NCBI GenBank assembly: GCA_001599755.1
Contig: BCHX01000007.1
Coordinates: 1,054,001-1,118,000, forward strand
From: Gliomastix tumulicola
Taxonomy: Eukaryota > Ascomycota > Sordariomycetes > Hypocreales > Bionectriaceae
DNA length: 64,000 nucleotides
Reading direction: 5' to 3'
In this document: piece after piece, positions 45,675-56,600 of the stretch
Position numbering within the stretch: position 1 is the stretch's first letter
Layout: each line of letters opens with the position of its first letter
Notes under the pieces: generated by a model
What the model was told of the DNA's origin: nothing
The model's database searches: none
The model's input: the letters and a program-made list of their open reading frames with translations, nothing else
Position numbers and translations under genes: made by a program

Positions 45675-47893
45675 CTCTGTGGCCACATCCGAGGATTTCC
45701 TTGCTGTCTTTCTCTATTCTTGGAAGCGACGCTCGTTTACTGGGATAGCATTGTTGATCTCTCCAAGGGTATGGATGGGGTCATTATGCGTGTCCATTGT
45801 CCACCCGCTTATGGAGTACAGCTCCCCCCCAAAAGCGATTTCCTTTATCTGGCCCCTGATTTTGATTCGATACTTTCTTTACTCTTGTATTCTCTGGGTA
45901 TTCCGTTTTCACCCTGGCCTTCCGCGCCAGTGGCATGTGTATGTAAGACTACTACCAGGCAGAATTCAGACAGAGAATAGAGCTCGAGTCAGCGATACTC
46001 CGCCTGCCTACTTGTATGCTGCCGAAGTCCCGATGGCCGAGGGAGCACTTCCTCGGATGGGTTATCCGTTTGACAGCATTCTGGACTTCTGGTGAACCGA
46101 ACTATCCACGACCTGAAACATGGGAAGGGGAACAAGCTTTTTTGGTCCGCGTGGATCGGCGGCAAGAGGGAGTGTTGCCAGGAGACGGGGCATTCCGACA
46201 GGTTCGTGGTGACCGATAGATGGTCTCTTAGTGGCCTCCCTGCCACGCGTCACAGCGTCTCTGGCGTCCAGGATGTGAGCAGGTTTGGCCGTGGTTCACC
46301 GCCGGTGAGCGGAACGGTGACGGGATTATACGAAGATGGCTGTGTAGACCGTGCGTGCTCTCGTCAATGCCCTCCTTGCTTTTTTTACCAGGTTCTGGGG
46401 GTGTTTCCATACTTGGACACGAACAAAGGGCGACCCGCTTCGGATCTTCCGCGGGTTGACCACGCCATCAACTGTGCTTTTTAACATACACTGTGTCTTA
46501 GCTTCGGAGGGGAGGAGGTGGAGGGATAGTTCTGGAATCGCAGAGAAAAAGTTGGTCAGGACGACGGGACTACGGCACAGGGTGGTTGGTGGTGGGGGGG
46601 CCAGAATGATTCGGGGCGGCTGGGTTTTCCGTTTGTTATTGTCTCGTTTCGAGGTCTCCTCTGGAATGGCGGGGTGTGGTACTGGGTAAGTAGTTACGAT
46701 GTTTCGTGATGAATAGACAGGTCGTTGATCTGCGAGAGGATCAGAGGATGATGGTCAGAGTAGTTAATCTTGCCAAGGGATCGAGAATCGCAAGCCTCCT
46801 GCTCCATCCGGGAGAGTCAAATTTCCCCTTTGCTCTCCCGTGGACGCAGGGTGCAGCGACGAAAGCTTGGTGAAAGGGGGGCTGGAGAAATTGGAAGACG
46901 GGGGGAAAATGGGCAGGCTAGCGGGAGTTGGCAGTCTTGTCTTGTGAATGGGGGGGAGGGAGGGGAGAGACGAAAGAGCCCTGGTCGTTTCAATTTCCGT
47001 TGGGGAGACGGCGGCTAGGCAGGTTGCATGTTCCAAGGGCATTGATCATGAGTCGGCACTTGTGAATGAGGGAAAGAGGGAGCGCGGTGAGGGATATTGG
47101 GGTTGACGAATCGCACGGCGACACGACTGACGGGCTCCCATGTTGGGCCTGCGTGCCGTGCGTGCAAAAACTTGATGTGAGCGACTGAAAACAGCGTGGA
47201 ATGATGCGGCCACTGTGCGCTGTGGATGCATCGTGTCCCACCGCCTGGAATGCGTATCAAGGCACCAAGTAGCGGTACATACAGCCCACGGTAATTACAG
47301 CGAACAAAGGGCGTCAAGTACGTCCCCTTTGCCACCATGCACAATGGAGTCTGCTTGCGGCACCAGAGTGGGGCTTCCCCGCCGGTGGCCAATCACAGAG
47401 CGCTGGTACCTGGAAGTGTTGGTGAGCTTAATGGGTGGCCTTGTCCACATCCGGCCTAGAACCGAACAGCCAGAAGTGTTGCCCCTGTTCGCGTCGTGAT
47501 ATTGGCTCCTTCCATGCGCTGCGCACGGCTGCGCTGGCAAAAGGTTGCCGGGGGGCGGCTTTGCTTCCTGCTCTGACCCCTGCTCGCCCTTAATAACCAA
47601 TCTCCCCCCGGTCTCTGCGTCCCTTCCCTTTTCCCCTTCCCTTCCTTTCCATCACGGGCAGCCTCCTTTCTTATATTCCCTTCAAGTCATTCCTTACACC
47701 CTCCAGCCCTTGGACTTACACTCCTTATCAGCGCACGCTTGACGTCGCCCACATTCATTCCTTTCGACAATATTTCTTGGAAACACTCTTTATTTTCTTG
47801 GAAAGATTTTAGACGAGCAGAGCTGTTAGCTTCAAACGATTTACGCGCGCAAAATACCACATCCGACTATCATCATCAACACCGGACGACAAG
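45675..47893. other. Intergenic, promoter of Asp f 4-like gene
   Basis: 2.2 kb without a supported gene. The last 300 bases are strongly C/T-rich (47600-47670) and then A/T-rich, as in promoters of highly expressed secreted proteins. No repeats or RNA genes seen. Confidence 0.55.
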
Positions 47894-48889
47894 ATGAAGT
47901 TCTCTGCCGCTGCTGTCCTCCTCACCTCGGCGCTGGGCGTCTCTGCTCACCCCAGCGCCCACGGCCACGCCCACAGGCACGCCCACCGTGACCTTGAGGC
48001 CCGCGAGTTCGTCATGTACAACAAGCCCGTCATCGCTCCCGAGCCCACCACCACCTCGGTGCCTCCTCCTCCCCCTCCTCCCAAGCCGACCACGTCCTCC
48101 ACGACCAAGGAGGCCGCTCCCGAGCCTGAGCCGACCACCTCGTCCACCAGCGCCGCCCCCAAGCCCAAGCCTTCCCCCGACAACAGCTCCGGCGGCTCGG
48201 ACGACGCTGCCAGCGCCTTCCAGAAGAGCACCGAGCTCAAGGATGCTGGCCTCGGTGTCAGCAGCTACACCGAGTTCTGCAACGGCGAGAAGAGCAAGCG
48301 CGCCACCCTCGACCAGATCATGTATGCCGGCAACATCGGCACCTCGGGGAACTACGGCTGCAACATGATGCTCATCGGCAGCAACGTCGTCGACGACTAC
48401 AAGTACGTCTCCCGCGTCGAGAACCTCGACGACTCCGACTACGAGTGCGTCGCCTACCTCAAGATCGGCCCCGACGGCGGCATCAACGGTTTCTTCCCGG
48501 GCAACGAGGCCCTCAAGTGGACCCTCCCCGGCAAGACCGTGCAGCACGTCGCTGCTGATGAGAACACCCAGGGTGGTATCATCTGCGACAAGAGCTCCAT
48601 CCCTACCACCAACTATGGTGCCTTTGCCTCCACCTGGGCCGAGTTCGACTTCGGTAACGAGTCCAACGACGGCTGGTCCGGCGGTGACGCCTCGTGCCTC
48701 ATCGCCACCAAGAACGGCCTCGACGTCCCCGGCCTCAACATGTGCGGCCACGACGAGTGCTCGACCATCTTCCCCGGCGGTGAGGGCGTCAACGCCTTCC
48801 TCGCGGGCATGGAGCAGCTCGACGGTCTGGGTCTCAACATCCCCGCCGGCAAGGCCCGCATCACCATCACCTACGGCTACACTGGTTAG
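47894..48889 (+). CDS. Secreted Asp f 4-like protein
   Basis: Single exon, 331 residues, strong C-ending codon bias. A signal peptide (MKFSAAAVLLTSALGVSAHP, cleavage after SA) precedes a His-rich stretch (HGHAHRHAHR), then a Pro/Thr/Ser spacer (PPPPPPPKPTTSST) likely to be O-glycosylated. The C-terminal domain (about 105-331) matches the Asp f 4 family: VSSYTEFCNGEKSKRATLDQ, MYAGNIGTSGNYGCNMM, WAEFDFGNESNDGWSGGDASC. It has seven Cys. The family is secreted or cell-wall associated and widespread in filamentous fungi; some members are known human allergens, and the biochemical role is unknown. The His-rich patch could bind metal, which is inference. There is no GPI-type hydrophobic C-terminus. 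Confidence 0.88.
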   Translation: MKFSAAAVLLTSALGVSAHPSAHGHAHRHAHRDLEAREFVMYNKPVIAPEPTTTSVPPPPPPPKPTTSSTTKEAAPEPEPTTSSTSAAPKPKPSPDNSSGGSDDAASAFQKSTELKDAGLGVSSYTEFCNGEKSKRATLDQIMYAGNIGTSGNYGCNMMLIGSNVVDDYKYVSRVENLDDSDYECVAYLKIGPDGGINGFFPGNEALKWTLPGKTVQHVAADENTQGGIICDKSSIPTTNYGAFASTWAEFDFGNESNDGWSGGDASCLIATKNGLDVPGLNMCGHDECSTIFPGGEGVNAFLAGMEQLDGLGLNIPAGKARITITYGYTG

Positions 48890-50477
48890 AAAAGTTTTGG
48901 GGAGAGAGAGAGAGAGATAGACACGCGGGATCTTTGCTGTTGCTGCTTTGAGAAGGGACATATTTTTCAGGTGTTTGTGGTGTGACATATATCTTTGGAC
49001 CATTTAAGGATTGGATTGATTTTACGAAGGGTTGACCTTTTTTACACTTCAGGTCTACGGATGGGAATGGGATTGAGCGGTCTTCGGGCTTTGGGGCTAG
49101 AAGGGCGTTTGATCTGATTCTTGTGCGTGTGCACCATATATTATACATAAGTTTTGTATATGATCAATTTATTGTCTTACCATTCAGAGGATCGATCTCA
49201 GACTTGCTGTTGCTTGCTTCACTCAACCCGCCTACTCACCGGACAGTGTCACACCTTACAGATTGTCACATCCCATCGGCTATCGCCTTCGACCGACAGA
49301 AGAGTCTGCCTGCCGCCGGTGTACAGTTAGCATCTCGTCGTCTCACCGTGTGGAGAGACCGGGACCGATTCTTCTGCAGTAGACGCCACCGGTCGTCTGA
49401 CCTGCATATCGACGGACCACAGGCCTCTCGATGAGCGGCATAAAGGCCATTGGCGAAAATCTCTTCAAAAATCTCTGCAGACTGGCAGACATCTCTGTAC
49501 CACCAAGTTCTCGGCTTCTACCAAACGGATACATGTGTCCTTTGTCCCCGCCGGCCACCGCCGCCGGACGCTCGCCCGGTGCCCCCCCCAATCGCCGGCC
49601 GTCTGACTCGGTGTCGCGTGCCCGGCGGGCTTTGTCCCTTTCCCCGTCAGGAAGGAAGGTCGTGCCAGTGCGCATTTTGAGTTCGATAGACCGGGTGACA
49701 ACGTTGTTTCATCCGGGCGCTTGTCCATTGTCTTGTCAACGCTAGACTCGTTGGCTTGACTTACACTGGTTGACTTGAGGTGAGGTGTTTTTGAGTTTGA
49801 TCCGTCGTCAGGTACCCGTTTCGACAGGTGGCGTCTGGGTTTTTTCTTTCTACTGTAACAGGTTTGCTGCTGTCTGAGGGATTTGTCACTGGAGTTGTGG
49901 CGGTTTTTTTTCCTTGGTCCACTGTTTGTGGGAGAGGCCGGGCGCCTTGGTGATGGTGGTGGGGTTTATTGTTCGGCGGTTGGACTTGAGTCAGGTTGAT
50001 GATGTAAAGAGTATGGATGATGGAGGAGACGACAGGTGAGTGATCATGTGAGTGGTCATGTGTGTGGTTGATTGGGAGCTGCGGGAGTGAACAAAAGGGC
50101 GTTTCGATCGGGATGGGAGAACTTGGATCTTGCATCTACAGGAGGGGGACAGTGAGGGTATCATGACAGGCTGAGCGTGAGTCAGACTGACACTGAAGGG
50201 CGTGAGGCATCCTCAGCTAAAAACGCCTGCTTTTGCCTTCTACCCTCTCATCTGGGCCAGGCGAATTGAGAGAAAAATGATATATCGGGGTTTATTTCTC
50301 CTTAACCGTAGAATATGTGATGTTTCTTTGGTCGTTCTTGCTGTAGGACGTCGTTGAGTTTGATCATGAGGTGGGGATGATCTCCAACCAACACAGAGTC
50401 AAATTTTACAGTGCACACTCACCCCAGACAAACATCCCGGCCCAAAGCACGTGACATTCATCTCATCTGCCGCCGCC
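48890..50477. other. Intergenic region
   Basis: 1.6 kb between the Asp f 4-like and DUF1308 genes. No gene, RNA or repeat that I can support. Confidence 0.55.
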
Positions 50478-52157
50478 ATGTCACCACCACACGATGACAC
50501 CGATCTGCCCGCCTACAAGGCAAATCTGCACGCGGCAGCGACATCAGCCTTGTCTCTCGTCGGGCCCACCATCCACGAGATAGAGCTGCTGCTCTCGCGG
50601 CTCACGCCCAGAGTGATATCGCCAACACACACGGGGCTGCCGAGTTTCATCCGGGATTTCCAGCGCGAGGAGCGATCAATACAGCGGGCGGTGCAGGATG
50701 TCGACGGGACGCCTAAAAAGGACGAGGAGAAGGAGTGGGAGCGGGTGAAGAAGATCTCGGCCAAGATCAATGCCAGTGCCACCGCGATCGAGCAGACGGC
50801 CCTGCTGTGGTCTGTCCTCAAGCGCTGCCAGTCGCTGCGAGCCGTGAATCAGACGTTCCAGTCGTCGACTAGGGAGATGCGACGGGAGGTCATTGCGAAG
50901 AATGAGGCTGGCGCAGAGGTAACTCCTCAGGGGAGAGACCGTGCGCAGATGCATCGCGAGCTGAAGGAGAAGGGTCGCGTGGACGTGCAGGTCGTCGAGC
51001 GCGGGTTCGAGTGGCTGGCCCTGCGGCCGGTGAACCTCGACCGCCTAGGACGGCAGATGACGGATGCTGGATGGGGGTGGGGGGAGCATGAACTTGGTGA
51101 CGTCGTGGATGAGGATGAGTGGGAGGAAGTCTTGCTGGCGAGGCAGGTGAGGCGGTTGGCCGATGCCGCGGCGATGAACAGGTGCGAATACAGGATACCA
51201 CGGGTGAGAGTCGTGCTGCCGAATGTACGGAGGGGCGTGAATGAGGACGTGGACGTGTTTCTCGAGCAACTGGAGAGGATACATCCGCACGTGAAGGTGA
51301 CCATCGAGGACGGCGGGAGCGAGTTTCTGCAAGGGGAGCCGCCTGATATCGAACAGGCGGTGGAGAATCTTGTCGGGGGCGAGTGGGAGGATCTTACGGA
51401 TGTGATCAACCTTGATCATACGATCCTCATCGACCTCATCTCGGATATCACACACTCGAAGCTAGAGCCGCAGCCGTGGCAGGCCAAGACTACGCAGTCA
51501 CAGATACAAGAGGAGAATGAGAGCCCCGGCGGCGTCATGGCCAAGGCACTCTACCCTATTCTACGAGGGAGGAAACTCATTTGTACGAAAGAGGCAGCGG
51601 AGCACTTCCACGAGGTGCTCCAGACTGTCGGCACGACCACGGAGCGGCAGCGCGGACACATACTCATTCCCGATCCTACCTCGTCCTCGCCGCTCGCCGT
51701 CTCTGCTTCGGAAGCAAGCGATGCCCCGCGCCTGCACAAGCGCTTCTCCGCTTTATCGATACACCCGCCACCGCAGGACTTCCAAGTCCCCGTCACCATC
51801 CTCCCCGACCCGATAGACTTCGAAGGCGCAGTCTACGACGGCCGGCTCCCCAGAGTAGCACTCGACGTCGCCCGTTGCGGCGGGTTCAAGAGTGCCAAGC
51901 TGTCGATCTACATGCATGGCTGGATGGAGGACATCGTCACAGTGACGAGCAACAAGGAGATCCGGGGCCACATCCGCACGTGGATCGAGGCGAATAGACG
52001 GCCCGGCGAGGAGGCGGCGCTGGGCCCGAGGATCTATCGATTTGACATGACGAGGAACCTGCTGGCCAAGAGTGCGACGCCTCCGGAGGGCTGGGAAGGC
52101 GTGAGTCAGGGGGGGCTGGTTCAGGGACGTGACGTGGTGGCGTCGTCGTGTCTGTGA
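50478..52157 (+). CDS. DUF1308-family protein
   Basis: Single exon, 559 residues. The ATG at 50478 (GCCGCCATGTC) is chosen over the upstream GTG in the same frame. The N-terminal 200 residues are helical (DFQREERSIQRAVQDVD, RVKKISAKINASATAIEQTALLW). The C-terminal part carries the DUF1308 pattern: DVINLDHTILIDLISDITHS, then YPILRGRKLICTKEAAEHFHEVLQTVGT, a segment with HTILIDL acidic residues resembling PIN-like nucleases, and FDMTRNLLAKSA at the end. The family is conserved from fungi to animals (human C7orf25) with no established function. A PIN-fold RNA-processing role is inference. Length is normal for fungal members and no truncation is seen. Confidence 0.82.
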   Translation: MSPPHDDTDLPAYKANLHAAATSALSLVGPTIHEIELLLSRLTPRVISPTHTGLPSFIRDFQREERSIQRAVQDVDGTPKKDEEKEWERVKKISAKINASATAIEQTALLWSVLKRCQSLRAVNQTFQSSTREMRREVIAKNEAGAEVTPQGRDRAQMHRELKEKGRVDVQVVERGFEWLALRPVNLDRLGRQMTDAGWGWGEHELGDVVDEDEWEEVLLARQVRRLADAAAMNRCEYRIPRVRVVLPNVRRGVNEDVDVFLEQLERIHPHVKVTIEDGGSEFLQGEPPDIEQAVENLVGGEWEDLTDVINLDHTILIDLISDITHSKLEPQPWQAKTTQSQIQEENESPGGVMAKALYPILRGRKLICTKEAAEHFHEVLQTVGTTTERQRGHILIPDPTSSSPLAVSASEASDAPRLHKRFSALSIHPPPQDFQVPVTILPDPIDFEGAVYDGRLPRVALDVARCGGFKSAKLSIYMHGWMEDIVTVTSNKEIRGHIRTWIEANRRPGEEAALGPRIYRFDMTRNLLAKSATPPEGWEGVSQGGLVQGRDVVASSCL

Positions 52158-52308
52158 TTAGAGTTAGAAGATAGATTGTTCTGGCATATAGTCCTTTGGA
52201 TAAAACAGCGAGGCGTTTTTCTTCCAGCCTCCAGGACTAGAACTTGACACGGGAGTTTGATTTGAGTTCGAGATTGATTCTCTGGGTGGCGAGTATCTTG
52301 TCTTGGGC

Positions 52309-52315
52309 TATAAAG
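52309..52315 (+). promoter_or_regulatory. TATA box of small secreted-protein gene
   Basis: TATAAAG lies 139 bp before the ATG of the secreted protein, followed by a C/A-rich leader. This fits a strong, regulated promoter. Confidence 0.5.
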
Positions 52316-52447
52316 ACAGTCGCATACCTGCGAGATCCCATCGCTCAACCTTCTCCTCCCTTTATCACTGCACACTTCCACATATAAACTTCCACATACA
52401 TTTCCAGCTACACACTTCCACATCCAATACACCAAGCTATATTCACC

Positions 52448-52954
52448 ATGAAGGCTTCTATTTTCTTCACATCCGCTGCCATGGCTGCTGCCATCCCCGG
52501 CCCCGTCATCTCCTCCAACGCCACGACCACGGCCCAGGAAGCCTCCCTCATCACCAGCTTCGCCGGCGCCGAGGAGACCGCGACGGCCGAAGCCCGATCC
52601 CCCCCTTTCGGCCCGGCCCTTGTCGGCCGCGGCAAGAACCCCAAGCACAGCATCTGGTCCCAGGGCGAGAACCACAAGACCACGACCGTCAAGCCCCCCA
52701 AGGGCGGGCCCAAGCCGACGTGCACCACCAGCAGGGAGATCTCGCCCGCGTACCCGGACTCGACGAAGACCAAGTACCACACCACGGTCAAGGACAAGAT
52801 CGGCGTGGACTGCGGCGGGTGCAAGCTCGAGTACTGGACTAGCGGTCTGTGGTTCTTTGCGCCGATTACGCTGACGGAGACGATTACGGCGGGGACGAGC
52901 ACCAAGACTGATTTCACCTGTCTGGCGAAGGAGACGGGGAAGTCTGATGATTGA
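52448..52954 (+). CDS. Small secreted protein, unknown family
   Basis: Single exon, 168 residues, ATG in CACCATG. The N-terminus (MKASIFFTSAAMAAAIPGP) is a signal peptide with likely cleavage near AAA-IPGP. The mature part is about 150 residues with four Cys (TC, DCGGC, TC). The middle is basic and Pro/Lys-rich (VGRGKNPKHSIWSQGENHK, TTTVKPPKGGPKPTC). The C-terminal half (VDCGGCKLEYWTSGLWFF, then Thr-rich TLTETITAGTSTKTDF) looks like a compact two-disulphide domain. I do not recognise the family. Size, Cys content and a TATA-driven promoter fit an effector-like or cell-surface protein, which is only a suggestion. An RG/RGK site near residue 60 could be a Kex2-like processing point. Strong C-ending codon bias supports real expression. 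Confidence 0.72.
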   Translation: MKASIFFTSAAMAAAIPGPVISSNATTTAQEASLITSFAGAEETATAEARSPPFGPALVGRGKNPKHSIWSQGENHKTTTVKPPKGGPKPTCTTSREISPAYPDSTKTKYHTTVKDKIGVDCGGCKLEYWTSGLWFFAPITLTETITAGTSTKTDFTCLAKETGKSDD

Positions 52955-53642
52955 GGATCCGTTGTTAGGGGATGGGATGAGTTTGACTTGGGGGATACTG
53001 TTGTTTGAGTAGTGTACTAATAGTTAAGTTCAAGTTGATATTTGATGAGGTTGATAGACTTTATAGCTGGCTGCCTCAAGTCCATAGCCTGAAGGTTACT
53101 TAGAGAATAAATCAAAATATCATACTCCATTCGTCTGTAGCTAGGTATCTTGCAGAATGTCATGAGGATCTTTAAGAACGCACAGAGTGCTTTGCTCGCC
53201 ATAGGAAGCACTCCCAGCTTGCGCAAAGTCTAGACGAGAAAGGTACATGTCCTTGCAAGCATCCCGAGGCCAGAGAAACCCCAGCTGCCCTGGAAATGCT
53301 GTAGTGCACCACGGTGGTGGATGCCTCTCCAGCCATAGCTCGAAGAAAGGCGGCGGTTAGCGAGCCAATGATAATGATGGGCGTCGTTCCGTGCGGTAGC
53401 TGAGCATGATGTAGCCACTCACATTATTTTATTGGTTGATCAACCCTGCGGATCTCATCGCCTCACAGAAATAAGGCGATGGTTCGCCTGACGCGAATAT
53501 TGATACCTGAACCCCGCATTTTCCGTCTCACCGCCTGAGTAGATAATCACTCTTTATCACCACATCCTGAAGCTGATCTGTCTGTCTGCTGTATCTCAGT
53601 ATCATCCTCCCATCCCACCGCGTCCGCGTGGTACGTTCCGTG
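52955..53642. other. Intergenic region before the NLR-like pseudogene
   Basis: About 690 bp, more A/T-rich in 53000-53150 than the neighbouring coding DNA. No gene seen. It may mark the left edge of the recognition-gene island. Confidence 0.5.
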
Positions 53643-56600
53643 ATGGGAACGTCCTTGGACAGTCCCGACCTATACACCATAGGCTGGATCGCTGCGCTCT
53701 CGATCGAGCGCGCAGCGGCGACGGCCTTACTCGATGAACGCCATGATGCCCCCGACGGGTTCGAGCAGCATCAAGCCGATATAAACTCCTACACTTGGGG
53801 TCGCATGTCCGGGCATAACATAGTCATAGCATCCCTTCCCTCCGGCAGCCAGGGATCTGTCCCGGCAGCGACCACGGCCACAGGGCTGCTCTCTTCGCTT
53901 CCCCATATCAGGATCGGGCTCCTAGTTGGCATATCAAGCGGCGTTTCGCGCCCGCATCAAGGGCAGGACATCAGACTTGGTGACGTCGTCGTCAGTCAGC
54001 CGTATGGCATTCTAGGTGGCGTCATTCAGTACGACAAAGGCAAAGCAACGTCAGACAACAGTTGGGAAATGGTTGGCTCGCTCAATATGCCTCCCCAGGT
54101 TCTCCTTCACGCATTGTCTTCCATCCAAGCGGACCATGAGATCAACGGATCCCGGGTTCCGGAACTGCTCCAGGCAATGTGGGCGGCATTCCCAAACATG
54201 GCAAAGCCCAGGAAAGCAGTCCCCGGCTACGTTCACCAGGGCTTCGAGCATGATCGGCTCTTCTTATCGACATACATCCACGGCGACGGTGATGGATGCA
54301 GAGATTGCGACCCTCGTCATGAAGTTGCACGGGGCACCAGGGAAACGCCTGATCCAGAGATTCACTACGGTATCATCGCTTCTGGAAATGCCGAATTGGC
54401 TGATAGCGCATCTCGAGATGCTATCGTGGACATGGTCGGCGGCGATTGTCTGAGCATAGACATGGAAGCTGCTGGCCTCATGAACCACTTCCCATGTCTT
54501 GTGATTAGAGGCATATGTGATTACGCCGATTCGCATAGGAGCCACCAGTGGCGCCGGTATGCATCTGCAACAGCAGCTGCTTACGCAAAAGAACTACTCT
54601 CTTTTGTTCCTATCAAGGACCTTGCAGCTACAGCAGAAGCTATTGGTATATTACAGTCAGGTGAGTCAGTCCCATTACCATATGCGTAACTACAGCTGAA
54701 CAGCTTTCAGTTAAGGGCCGAGTGGAGACCATCGAAGCGGCAGTGGGCACCACGAAGGATGAAGTTCAGAATTTGAGGTAAGATAGCCATCATTCTTCGG
54801 AAGTGAGATCAAATACCCAGACTGACTGACTTGATGTGTTTCATCTACTCTAGAAGAATGGCAGCACTCAGTCAACTTCCAGTCGTTGCGGATGCTGCTT
54901 TCGATTCATACGCTGAGCAGCACAACGCAACATGCCTTCAGGGCACTCGAGTCAAGTTACTCCATAACATCTCGAAATGGGTTGACAGCCTCGAGACGAA
55001 GACCGTCTTCTGGCTCAACGGAATGGCAGGAACCGGAAAGTTAACTATCAGCCGCACTCTCGCCGGGACCTTTTCCGACACTGGGCAGCTCGGGGCTACC
55101 TTCTTCTTTAAGAGGGGTGAGTCTGGTCGAGGGGATCTAGCCAAGTTCTTCACCACGCTTTCGGCCGATCTGATTTCCAAGCAGCCTGCTGTGGTCGATC
55201 ACATACAGCAGATCCTGACCGAGACCCCCGACATCGTCAGGAAGACATCACGAGAACAGTTCGATGGGCTCATTCTAAAACCACTTGAAGCATCTTGCGC
55301 CTCCCCCTCTCTGGACACTCGCCCTATTGTCATCATAGTGGATGCCTTAGATGAGTGTGATAAAGAAGACCAGATACAACTTGTGATCAGTCTATTGTCG
55401 CGCCTGAGGACGTTAAGGCCACCGAGAGTCAAGGTCTTCCTCACCAGCCGACCAGAATTGCCACCCCGTCACGGTTTCCAAAAGATAGAAGGAACGTATG
55501 ACGACTTTGTTCTCCACGAAATACCCAAGTCTGAGATCGCGCACGACATTTCTCAGTACTTCACACACAGGCTCAAAGAAATCCGGGGCGACCATAACAT
55601 CACCGTGCCGGCGGACAGACAGCTTCCTCCAGAGTGGCCCGGCCATTCCAACATTCAGTCCCTGGCAGACATGGCAATCCCACTATTCATTTTCGCTGCC
55701 ACTGTATGCCGTTTTCTCGCGGATCGCAGATGGCACCCCAGTGATCAGCTCGAAAAAGTGCTCGCCTACCGCGGCAGGAGTCAAGGCTCCAATCTTGACG
55801 CGACCTATTTGCCTATTCTCGATCAGCAAATCGCTGGCATGGCTCAACGAGAGGCGAATGACGTCATTCAAGAGTTTCGAGTTGTGGTAGGGTCAATCGT
55901 CATCCTTGCTGCACCACTTTCAACCAGTGCTTTGGGCCGGCTTCTCGAGATGCCCAAGACCTTGATCAGCATTCTGTTCTAAGTATCCCGACGGGTTCAG
56001 AATCTCCAGTGAGGCTTCTTCATCTGTCCTTCCGCGATTTCCTTTTAGATCCCGACAAAAAAGGAGAAAACCAATTCTGGATCGATGAGAAGGGACATCA
56101 TGCCTTCCTAGCGACCAAGTGCATACAAACGATGGACTGCTTGCGACAAGATATATGCGACCTTCAAGCTCCCGGAATTCTTCGAGCTGAGGTAGAAGAT
56201 TCTAGAGTAGAGGCTTGCATTCTACCGGAAGTCCAATACGCCTGCACATCTTGGATCTATCATGTCGAGCAAGCTGGGCCGTCGTCCCCTACTGGCAATT
56301 TCGTTCTCGACTTTCTCACTCTGCACTTTCTCCATTGGATCGAAGCACTCAGTCTTCTCGGCAAGGCTTCTGAGGGCATCAAAATGGTTAGGCGATTGTT
56401 GCAGCACTTTCAGGTAGGCAGAGTAAATCTCTGAAGCTGTCCATAAGTTCATTGTTGTCTAACTGTCAGGGTAGCATGACGACGACATACGCCTCGTAGA
56501 GTTGCTGCAGGATGCGACAAAGTTCCTTACCACCTACTTCCAGGTCTTTGATGCAGCTCCATTGCAACTATACTCATCCTTGCTAGTATTCGCGCCAGCG

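Noticed and set aside
47876..49003. A 375-codon open frame antisense to the Asp f 4-like gene
   Set aside because: Same cause: C-ending codon bias removes stops on the other strand. The sense frame has a signal peptide and family motifs.
56461..56480. An apparent second frameshift in the NLR at the 56.4-kb intron
   Set aside because: Using the downstream acceptor (GGTAG at 56474) instead of GTCAG keeps the frame (LLQHFQ-HDDDIRLVELL), so no lesion is needed here.
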